A program made the position numbers and the translations under genes. Below, one piece after another: positions 22,266 through 32,101 of a DNA stretch of 64,000 bases; the stretch's first letter is position 1, and each line of letters begins with the position of its first letter. The notes beneath the pieces are model-generated. The model was not told the origin of the DNA. It ran no database searches and worked only from the letters and a program-made list of their open reading frames with translations. The DNA comes from Mercurialis annua. Lineage: Eukaryota; Streptophyta; Magnoliopsida; Malpighiales; Euphorbiaceae. Where the stretch lies: the NCBI RefSeq assembly GCF_937616625.2, contig NC_065573.1, positions 14,647,001 through 14,711,000 on the forward strand, read 5' to 3'.

Positions 22266-25200
22266 CTAATCATCGTCTTCGTCTTCGTTTTCATTGTCAC
22301 TGTCATTTGAGTCTTCTAGTACATCAGTGTCGGCATCATCATAATTGATCGTAGTATCATCCTCCTCATCGCTAGAATAAATCGGGTTTGAGTTTTGACC
22401 TTGAAACATTTGACCAACATCAACTTCATCCGGTAATACATCTATAGGATGCAAGAGTTCCAAATTTTCACCACCATTTTGATCGACTTCATGACTATTA
22501 TCTGCCTCGTATTGCTGATAGGGCTCATCATTCAATATTGAATCTTCATTGCACACTTTTTCCTTTTCTGGCACATCAAATATATTCCTGTGAAATGATT
22601 TTTGCACAATTTTCCAATGACCTCCATTTTTCATATCGCTGACATAAAAAACCTGCTGTACTTGAGAACTCAACACGAAAGAATCACCTGTATACCATTT
22701 ACGGCTCACATTAACAGAAACTAAGTTGCCATCTGTTTTAATTCCATTTTTATCGCCAACATCCCACCAATCACATTTAAACAAGAAAACATGATTCCCA
22801 TTAACATATTGGAGGTCAATGATATCTGTTAGCACACCATAAAACTCGATTTCTTTCGACTTATGCTCTCCCGTAACTGAAACTCCATTATTTTGAGTCC
22901 GACGAAAATTATCACGCTCAACTGTGTGAAACCTAACTCCATTAACAATTATCCCACTGTACCTAGCAATTCGTATATCAGGACCTAATCCCAACGCATA
23001 TATATGATCTGTTGCTGCAACCAAACCAGTAGCACGTAAGCGTCCAACCTGAAAAATAAGTTTAATGGTGAAATTAGAGGCATAATTCAATATTTAGTAC
23101 TTTTATAGCATCATACTTACACACTCCTTGAACCAACTGGCAAATCCTGCCTGGTGTCTTTTTTGCACATCTATAACACTTTCCTTTTGTAATTCTTCAA
23201 TGTGAATCCTGCACAACGTTTATAAAATTAGATAAAAAGTGTAAAATAAAGCTATTTTGAAACTCTAAAGTCTTTGTTTTTTCAAAATAAAATAACTTAC
23301 TTAAGATATTCATCAACATCCTCACAATTGTTAAGCACATACCACTGCAATTTTTCAAAATCAGAATGGGATAACGTTTTATATTCTGTAGCTCCTAAAG
23401 GTCTTGCATTGTTTGAAAATATGGAAAATCCATTTTCCACTCCTATTTGCACAGGAAAATTATTTCTCTCAACGCGATTATATATTGTCTCAACCCCATG
23501 AAAATACAGTGAACAAAAGTTCAAACATTCTTTAGTGATATACGCTTCAGCAATTGAACCCTCCGGTCGAGCTAAGTTACGTACATAATTTTTCAAAGTA
23601 CGTAAGAACCTGCACAACAAATTTGTTGTAAATGTGAATAAACCATATAGATATATAAAAATTAGTTAAAACTGCAGCAAGAAAACTAAAAATAAAATTT
23701 CCTTATCAACTAACCTCTCAATAAAGTACATCCACCTATAGTGAACAGGGCCTCCTAATTCTACTTCACGTGGCAGATGAATTGCCAAATGCATCATTAC
23801 CACGAAAAAAGATGGAGGATATATCATCTCAAGTTTACATATTATCAAAATGATATCGCTCTGCAACTTTTTAACTGTAGATCTTTTTAAAGTCTTCGAA
23901 CAAAGCTCCTTAAAGAAAGAGCTCAACTCTGATAATGCAGTGTAAACCTCACTACGCAAAGACCCACAAATTGATGCTGGAAGTAACCGTTGCAAGAATA
24001 TATGATAATCATGGCTTTTCATCCCCATAACTTTGCAGTCCTGAACACTTACACATCGAGAAAGATTGGAAGCATATCCGTCTGGCAACCGGATTGACTG
24101 CAACCATTCGCAAAACTTTCTCCTTTCAGGCTTCGGTAATGTATAACAAGCAAGTGGCATAAAAAATTTATTTCCCTTTTGCTGTAAATGTAACTCTTTT
24201 CTTATACCCATTGCTTCCAAATCCATTCGAGCCTTAATGTTATCCTTAGATTTTCCATCAATATTCATCAACGTACCCAATATATTTTCACATATATTCT
24301 TCTCAATATGCATTACATCTAAATTATGACGTAATTTTAATGTTTCCCAGTAAGGCAATTCAAAGAATATACTTCTCTTTGTCCAATTGAGCTCTTCAGG
24401 ACCACGTGCACGCTTTTTTTGGTTAGGTGTCTTCCCAAAAACAAGGCTTTTTGGAAGCAAATCTAATTGCCTTAGAACTTCATCTCCTGACAACTCTTCA
24501 GGCTTTGACCCGTGCTCTGGTTTGCCATCAAATTTTCTGCTTTTTCTCCAAGAATGTTGGGCATGTAAATATCTCCGATGACCCATGTAACATTGCTTCA
24601 CTCCATTTTTTAATGTTAGCGAACACGTCCACTTATTACACACAGGACATGCCAATTTTCCTTTTGTGCTCCATCCAGATAACATTCCATATGCTGGAAA
24701 GTCATTTATTGTCCATAATAATGCAGCATGTAATTGAAAATTCTTACCGCTATATGCATCATATGTTGTCACACCGGTCTCCCATAACTCTTTTAACTCA
24801 TCAATTAATGGCCTTAAATATACATTGATATTATTTCCGGGAGATTCCTTACCAGGAATAAGCAAAGATAACATAAAAAAATTCTCCTTCATGCATTTCC
24901 ATGGTGGTAAGTTATATGGCGTCACAATCACCGGCCACATGCTATAACTCGTGCTCATATTTCCAAAAGGGTTAAATCCATCACTAGCAAGCCCAAGTCG
25001 CACGTTACGAGCATCTTTGCCAAACCAAGCATATTTCTGGTCAAAATCTTTCCATTCCGTAGCATCAGCTGGATGTCTAATCGTATCATCATCTACACGT
25101 TTCTCCTTATGCCACCTCATATTTTCACCAATATTTTTAGACATAAATAACCTCTGAAGTCTAGGTACTAAAAGGAAGTGTCTAAGAATTTTTTGAGCAA

Positions 25201-25942
25201 CCTTCTTGCGTTTTCCGAAACCTAATTTCCATCTAGGGGCCTTACAAGTTGGACACGTGTCAAGATTTTCATTTTCCTTCTAAAATAGCACACAATCATT
25301 TACACAAGCATCAATAGTTACGTAACCGAGTCCTAAATCACGCATCAATTTTTTAACCTCATAACTTGAGCTTGGAAGGGTTTCTCCTCTCGGGAGTGCA
25401 TCCTTGAACAACTCCAAATTCGAAAAAAATGACTTATTACTAGAATTTGTGAGTGCTTTGATATTAATCATCTTAAGAAGAAAAGAGAGCTTTGAATATT
25501 TTTGACTTCCAGGATATAGTTCACAATGAGAATCATTCCACAATTTAGCAAATTTTGCTACTTCTCCTTCTAGCATGTTATTATCTTGATTGGGAAGTCT
25601 GTCTTCCATGTCGGTGTCCATAAAAGTTGCATTACACATATCATCTAACATTTCTGAAATATCATTTCCACTATCCTCCAATTCATTGTCCGAATTAATA
25701 GAGCCATCTAAACTATCACGAGGTTGAGAAGTCTCACCATGGTGCACCCAGTTTGTGTAGTTTTCACTAATTACATATTGATATAGATCCATTTTGACTT
25801 CTTGCAATGGCTTCAAATAAATATTGATGCAGTTCTTGCATGGACATCGAACTCTGCCATTTGAATCAGTAAAGTCTTTTGCAACATTCAGAAAATTTTT
25901 GACCCCTTTAATATAACATGAACTAAATCGGTACGACGTCAT
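22266..25942 (-). pseudogene. tnp2: TNP2/TnpD-type CACTA transposase, four exons, one in-frame stop
   Basis: Exons are 25942-23715, 23609-23301, 23208-23121 and 23048-22266, all GT-AG with matching phase. Domains in order are the transposase-associated region (GRVRCPCKNCIN), the tnp2 core (LGLASDGFNPFG, TINDFPAYGMLSGWSTKGKL, LACPVCN, HNLDVMHIEKNICENILGT), a DUF4218-like part (GPVHYRWMY...LRTLKNYVRN), a DUF4216-like part (VFLFKCDWWDV) and an acidic tail. The Asp and Glu residues expected for the core are visible. A TAG at 25280-25282 interrupts the conserved segment after NDCVLF, at a position usually Trp. The frame upstream of the chosen ATG is open (SDKSW), so the true start may be earlier. 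Known role: catalytic transposase of CACTA elements. Confidence 0.93.
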
Positions 25943-26789
25943 CCAACTTTTATCTGATGGCGTCCCTTTAATTCCAAAATAATATATTAGGCAACATCAA
26001 TATTTGGTACAAATCTATCAATTGAAAATATAATTAAAACTTACCCATTACAAATCAGATACCGTTAGCTATTTTAAAAATATATATTCAATTTCTTTCC
26101 CTGAACTACCTGCAGTTTTAAAACAAGGCTAACATTTGGTTAGTGTTACTGTTAAAACATACTCGAGGTCAGGCTATATAGTCGACGAATTTTTAAACTT
26201 AACTCGAGTTTATACGTCGTTTGCAATGTTAAACTCGATGTCATGCTTAATAGTCGACGAGTTACATCCTTAACTCGACTTTTTTTATCTCTGTCAAAGC
26301 ACAAACTTGATGTAAGTCTTAATACTCGACGAAATGGAAGCAAAATCTCGAGTTCTTGTTTTTACTGAGCTAATAAACTCGAGAATAGGTGATAAGTCGT
26401 CGAGTTAGAAGCCCGACCTCGAGTTTGTACGAATCAGTTAAAAATTTAAATTATCAATTGAACAAATAAGCAATTTGAATGTGAAATTCATCCTACATTA
26501 ATCAATTTAGTCTCTTTTCATAAGTTAAAAAATACCTGGACAAATGAGCATCAACAAACACAAAATCAATGAAAGTGCGGCGGCGTGAGAAGTGCACAAA
26601 CGTATGGAATTGATGCGGTAGTGTGGTGTCAATATTCAGCAAAAAAAGTTTTTCCCTAATGAAGAGTGCTTCGATTAACCTAATTTAGATATTTGAATCT
26701 TAATTGTCATATACCTTTTTTTATCAAAATAAAATATAATTTCATAACCCATTTAAACCTGTTATCATAAAAAAAATTTCAATTCCATG
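25943..26789 (-). promoter_or_regulatory. Upstream region of TNP2
   Basis: This 847-bp noncoding stretch contains palindromic block E at 26161-26424. The remainder is AT-rich. Regulatory function is inferred from position. Confidence 0.45.
26161..26424. repeat. Palindromic 72-bp repeat block E (four units)
   Basis: Units start at 26161, 26233, 26305 and 26377, exactly 72 bp apart each time. Centres are GTCGACGA (26185), GTCGACGA (26257), CTCGACGA (26329) and GTCGTCGA (26400). It lies 220-480 bp upstream of the TNP2 start. Confidence 0.93.
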
Positions 26790-28052
26790 GTGACAAAACA
26801 TTTATTAATCACAATATCATTTAATTTCGCTTAATTGCTGAAAAATAAAATTATTCACAATATTTTTACATATTATGATAAAATTTATTTTATCATAATA
26901 ACTGTATGTTTAATATACAGTGACAAAACAGTTTTTGTCAAAACCCATTGTCACAACAAACACAATTAATTGCTATAGTGACAAAAATATTTGACACAAT
27001 ATTTAATTATCACAACATTATATAAGTTTAATTAATTGCTGAAAAAATAAATTCGTTACAAAAGTCTTTAAATATTATGCTAAAATTTATTTTATCATTA
27101 TAACTGTATATATTTTCTATTTTACCATTTATTTTCTGCAATTAGTTTTTCTTTCTCTATTTTGTGTGTATTTTGTGTTTCATAAGGTTGACATATGGTC
27201 AATAAACGGTTTATTTACGGTTATTATAACTATAGTTTAAAATACAGGCACAAAACATTTGTTTTGGCAAATTACTTTGTCACAACAATATATTTACTTT
27301 TTTATATAGTGACAAATAAATATGACACAATAAATATTATAACTGTCTTTTTAAAATATCGGAACCAAACATTTGTTTTGGCAAAATATTTTGTCAGAAA
27401 AATAAATTTACTTTTTTTATTGACAAATAAATTTGACGCAATAAACAGTAGTGGAAAGAGTTTTTTTCGAGTTATTCCTTAACATATATATTTTCTGCAC
27501 TTCCTTTTTCATACTCTATTTTGTGTTTATTTTGTATTTTATAAGGTTGACATAAGGTTGACATCAGGTTCATATGCAGTCGTTATAATTGTAGGTTTAA
27601 AATACGAAAACAAAACATTTGTTTTGGCAAAATACGTTGTCACAAAGACATATTTACTTTTTTATAAGTGACGACAAAATTTGACACAATATTAATTTAT
27701 TACAATATCTTTTATTGGCAAAATACTTTGTCACAACAAACGTAATTAATTTTTATAGTGACAAAATATATCTAATTGCTGCAAAATAAAATTTGTCACA
27801 ACTTTTTTAAATATTATGATAAGAATAATTTTGTCATAATAAAAATATTTTAAATTACGGCGACAAAACATGTTTTTGTCAAAATAGTTAGTCACAACAA
27901 ACATAATTATTTTTTATAGTGACAAAAATGGTTGACACAATATGTATTTGTCGCAATATCATTTCATTGAACTCTCATTGTGACAAAATATTTTTTTTTG
28001 TCACAACTAACCTATTTATTATGACAAAATATAGTTTGTCACATATTTTTTT
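26790..28052. repeat. Right subterminal zone of the inner CACTA element
   Basis: It is dense in GTGACAAA, TTTGTCAC and TATGATAAAATT words. A longer phrase of about 400 bp recurs imperfectly: AAACATTTGTTTTGGCAAA at about 27255, 27369 and 27614, and GGTTGACAT near 27187 and 27545. These are likely transposase-binding sites by analogy with En/Spm. Confidence 0.85.
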
Positions 28053-28080
28053 GTCACAAGAAGCCAAATTTTTTGTAGTG
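28053..28080 (-). repeat. Right terminal inverted repeat of the inner CACTA element
   Basis: It is the exact inverse of 7973-8000 and is followed by TAT, the target duplication. Confidence 0.97.
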
Positions 28081-28484
28081 TATGAAATTTGTATATTTAA
28101 TTCGACATAAACATAAATAATGCTTAATTTTGTAAATGAATGCTATTAATTAGAAAAATACAAATGGCTTGTTTCACTTTTCAAGCAATTAAACCATATT
28201 CTTTAAATTATTATATCTGCAATATTATGTCGTGCATCTTAATTTTTCCCGCTATTACATTTTATAGCTTATAGTCGTTTTTCACCAAATATAAAATAAA
28301 AAAATGTATAAAACACAGCATTTTTATGTCAAATGATGTCATAAAACAAAAATATGTCATATAATGTAAAAATTAAAAGGTGAAAATGTGCGATGCAACG
28401 TTTTAACAAATGAAATTAAATCAATACAAAAGTGAAATTTTTGGATTTGTGCAAATAACTCAAAAGAAAAATGAATACAACAAT

Positions 28485-29400
28485 GTAATAGTATAATTTA
28501 AGATTTAGTGTAATTGCATTGAATATCTCTATTAAATGAAATATATTTAACAGTTTATAAAACAAAAAATCAATCTAATGTGAACCAGATGTGAACCTAT
28601 ATCAACTCAATTTTGAATAAAATTTGTCTTATTACACTTTACAATATTAAATAATATTTTATATTGAGAGAATTTTAAAATTTAATGTAATCACAAATTG
28701 AATATCTCTTTTAAGTGAAATATATTTACAGTCTATAAAATCAAAAATGAACCTGATGTTAACCTAATATGAACCTATATCAACTGAACTGATTTAATTC
28801 AATTTTAAATACAATTTCTTTTTCTGCTCTATACAATCTTAACTGACATTTTATATAGAGAAAATTAATTTTGAGATTTAGTGTAATCACAAATTGAATA
28901 TATCTTTTAAGTGAAATATATCCGAGAATCTATAAAACCGGAAATCAACTGGATATGAACCGGATGTGAACCTATATCAACAAAACTACCTTAATTCAAT
29001 TTTTTAATAAAATTTATCTTACGGCTTTTTACAATCTTAAATGACATTTTATATAGAGAGGATTTTGAAATTTATTTAAATTGAATATTTTCTTAAAGTG
29101 AAATGTATTTGACAGTTTATAAAACTAAAAATGAACCTAATGTGAACTGGATGTGAACCTATATCAATTGAACTACCTTAATTCAATTTCAAATAAAATT
29201 TATCTTATTGCTCTTTACAATTTTAAATTATATTTTATATAGAGAGAATTTTGAAATTTAGTGTAATATACAAATTGAATATCTCTTTTAAGTGAAATGT
29301 ATTTAACAGTCTATAAAACAAAAAAATCAACTTGAAGTGAACTGAATGTGAACCTATATCAACTAAACTTTAAATTTTTGATAAAATTTAAAACTGATTG
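28485..29400. repeat. Tandem repeat of about 190 bp, five copies
   Basis: The phrase ATGTGAACCTATATCAACT or near variants occurs at about 28591, 28769, 28966, 29153 and 29348. Spacing is 178-197 bp. Each unit also has TTAAGTGAAATATATTTaaCAGT.TATAAAAC and TTTTATATAGAGAGAATTTTGAAATTTA. It lies in the right arm of the outer CACTA element. Confidence 0.88.
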
Positions 29401-29752
29401 TTTACGGTATATACAAACATCTAATCTACTAATTTTAAAATTAATAATGAGATTTTTTTTAAACATTCTTTTTAATATCATGAGCTCAATATTTGTATCA
29501 TCCTTATCCACTATTGAAAATAATAGGTTTTTTTAATTCAAATTTAAAAATGATGACATCTTTTATTTTTCATGTTACAGAGTTAGTGATCAATCTTACA
29601 ACTACCGACATCCAAAATATTCAACATAATCCACATCTGAATTGTAATACGAATATTAATTGATATGTTTCAAAACTCATAACCATCACCACTCCTTTTA
29701 TCCATCTCTTCTCGCTTAAAACACCTGTCTCTTTATTTTATTCACTCACACC

Positions 29753-30530
29753 ATGGATTCTAATTCTCACTTGAAAGGTAATCCCGTTCACCGTTTCATC
29801 TCTCTTCAAACCTCCGCTCTTCTTTTTCCTCTTCCTTGTAGTTTATCTAGATCTTTTTTTTATGAATAAAAATTATATTAAAAGCCACAAGAAGTGGCAA
29901 AATCGCTACGCAAAGTTTTCGCATAAGAAGTGGCACATATAAAATGGCACACTAGAGGCTTAGGCAATGGATAACGGACAAAACACACAGTCACAAGTTC
30001 GGAAAAAGAATACAAAATGGATTTCTAAAGAAATCCAATCCCGAATATGGAAAACTCGTATTACAAAGCTTAAAAAGAAAAGTCGCCTTGCTAAAACTAT
30101 TGAAAACCACCATGTCCTTCGCCATAGCTGCACTATTAAAACTCTGGAATTTCTACTTTTCCAGATCTCCCAGACGATCATAAACCAAAGAATCTCCCAA
30201 AGTTTCCGGTAAGGGCTCCTTGGAACAATACATTCCCATTGTACCATAAATTCAACAAAAGTAGAAGGAAAGACCGAATCGACATCCAACTTACGAAGAA
30301 CATCAACCCAAACACTCTTAGCGAAACTACAATGGATGAATAGATGATCTTGCATTTCCCCAATAGCACAAATCGAACATAAGGAGTTATCAAAGGGAAT
30401 TCGCCTCGCTCCTTCCTCTAGTGTCCGATTTCTTCTTCGCGCTCGCCGGAGCTTTCTTCTTCTTGCAATACACCGTCTGTACCTCCGGCGCTTCTGTTAA
30501 GACTTCTGATTTATCAGTGGTGGATACAGA
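29753..30530 (+). pseudogene. Possible captured host gene fragment interrupted by a LINE 3' end
   Basis: CT-rich leader-like sequence precedes an ATG at 29753 with a short open frame (MDSNSHLKG...) that runs into the LINE fragment at about 29853. Beyond the fragment (from about 30413) GC-richer sequence has an open frame with a hydrophobic run (SDFFFALAGAFFFLQYTVC). Base composition differs from the surrounding AT-rich TE. I do not recognise the gene. The two pieces may or may not belong together. Confidence 0.35.
29853..30412 (-). mobile_element. 5'-truncated LINE fragment (RT zinc-binding end and poly(A))
   Basis: The minus strand encodes LCSICAIGEMQDHLFIHC.FAKSVW, the CX2C...HX4C zinc-binding segment at the end of plant LINE reverse transcriptases, then LWEILWFMIVWEIWKSRN. 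The 3' end on this strand is A-rich (poly-T on plus at about 29853-29862). It is a fragment of some 560 bp. The 5' limit is approximate. Confidence 0.75.
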
Positions 30531-31090
30531 TCTAGGTTGAATGATTTTAGATCCAAAAATTCCGCCGAACCGCCATCTCTCTGCCCAGCCGCCGGCGTAG
30601 CTCCGTTGGAATGCCGCATCAATAAAACTGATACCGTAGTCTATTGTTTTTTTTGAAAGAGATCTGTAATCTATTGTTAAAATTGTTATTGATGTTGCTT
30701 TTGGTTGAAGGGTATAAATGTCCTATTTTATTTAAATTTAGTATATTTTGGATTATGGGAGATTTGTGAAAAGTTTTTTGTTTTTTTGGGAGATTACTGT
30801 TAAAATTAAAATGCTGAGGTATAAACATAACACTATAGCATTTTTAGGGGATTTATGTAGATTACCCAAAATTGTTACTGTTAACATATAGCAACAAAAA
30901 CAAATTGTGGCATGTTGCTGCTAATAAAACGTTGTCTTAAGTAATTGGTAACAAAATTTGTTGTAAAATGCTGCTATAACTTAACTAATGGCAGCAACTT
31001 TCAATATTATTGATGCAAAATGTTTTTTAGCAGCAAAAAAAAAATTAGTTGCAAAAGTATTTGTTGCGAAATACATAATTTCTTGTAGTG
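30531..31090. other. Right terminal region of the outer CACTA element
   Basis: From about 30880 to the end, TTGCTGC/GCAGCAA and TTGTTGC words recur in both orientations, as in a CACTA subterminal zone. The part before 30880 is AT-rich and unassigned. Confidence 0.55.
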
Positions 31091-31554
31091 TTTGTTAGCA
31101 CTAATATACAATTTCTTGTCTTACTAAGTTAAGTATCGATCGGAGGTGATTTTACATTTAAAATTTCAAATCCGTCATGTATTTGCTCAATAAGCTCACA
31201 TCCGAATATATTCACGCAGTTTAAATCGGACAAAGACCCAAGTCATTCTTACACGGATTTTGACAAAAAAAACTCCTACACGGATCCATGAAGAATCAAA
31301 TAAAATTTATCGCGACTACAAATTATGAACTGAATTATTTATATACTTTTTAAAAGAAATGTACAATGGCAAGAGAATTATTTTTAGGACATAATATTGA
31401 TAAAACTGAAAATGGAAGGACTCGTTTTGATACAAATAAAAGTAAATGGTCAATGGCTATAAGTAAAATTATAGAACAAATTTTCATTGTCGCTAAATAT
31501 GTGCAATACACATGCCAATAAAAGAATAAAAATTTAATAAATAATAAAGGTATA
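31091..31554. other. Unassigned AT-rich sequence between the outer CACTA element and the Tat element
   Basis: No credible frame, repeat or terminal structure was seen. Confidence 0.6.
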
Positions 31555-32071
31555 TGTTGACATCGGCCCAAAAACATAGCTATCGAGTGATGGGTTGCCA
31601 AGGAAGAGAACATAATGGGCTGTAATGGGATCGGGCCCATATTAGCTATTTTTATTATTGCCTTTTTATTTTTAGCTGAGTTAGACTTTTAGTCTTATCA
31701 GGTTAGGGTTTAATTAAGTGTTTTAGTTTTAATTCGCTTCCTTTTCCTATTATTAGGGAATTTGTCCCTATAAATAGTGATTTTATCAAATTAATAAGGT
31801 CTACACAATTTCATCTAAAAAACACAAATCAAAGCTCAGGCTTTTCTATCTTAATCTCCGGATTAAACCCTTAACTTAGGAGTAGTTGGAAATCAATCCC
31901 GCTTAGGTTTCTGAACCTCCGGAGCGATACTAGTAATTTTAGTTTAATTGGTTACTATTGTTTTTTTTGTGTGACCTGATTGAAATTCGAGTTTTCGATT
32001 AAAGCATCAAACCGAAACAGTTCCCATTATCAAATTCAAAGATTTGAGTTTGGAAGTTTTTCATGCGAACA
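31555..32071 (+). repeat. 5' LTR of the Tat element (about 517 bp)
   Basis: It starts TGTTGACATCGG and ends GCGAACA. A TATA-like TATAAATA lies at 31769-31776, so the transcript start is expected near 31800. Confidence 0.8.
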
Positions 32072-32076
32072 TCTTT

Positions 32077-32094
32077 TGGCGACTCCACTGGGGA
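32077..32094 (+). other. Primer binding site of the Tat element
   Basis: TGGCGACTCCACTGGGGA follows the LTR by five bases. This type of PBS is usual in Tat/Ogre elements, where it is assigned to tRNA-Arg. Confidence 0.8.
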
Positions 32095-32101
32095 CACGTT
32101 T

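Larger units (their letters stand above)
7973..28080. mobile_element. Inner CACTA (CMC/En-Spm) element, 20,108 bp, with four genes
   Basis: The ends are perfect 28-bp inverted repeats starting CACTACAAAAAATTTGG. The flanks are TAT at 7970-7972 and TAT at 28081-28083, the 3-bp target duplication expected for CACTA. Subterminal regions are packed with GTGACAAA/TTTGTCAC words. Inside are TNP2 (minus), a TnpA/Ptta-like gene (minus), an Athila-ORF-like gene (minus) and a DUF1985/Ulp1 gene (plus). Both ends are intact, so it could still be mobilised in trans, although TNP2 and Ulp1 each carry one in-frame stop. Confidence 0.95.
6901..31090. mobile_element. Outer CACTA (En/Spm-like) element, split by the inner CACTA element
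   Basis: The left end is CACTACAAGAAAT at 6901 and the right end is its exact inverse (ATTTCTTGTAGTG, ending 31090). Both are flanked by TTT, matching the 3-bp target duplication of CACTA elements. The subterminal zones share GCAGCAA/TTGCTGC words (6925 region and 30910-31035). The element's own sequence is about 4.1 kb (6901-7972 plus 28081-31090) with no transposase, so it would be non-autonomous. Doubt remains because 13-bp CACTA-type ends are shared by many families and a TTT duplication is weak in AT-rich DNA. Confidence 0.6.
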
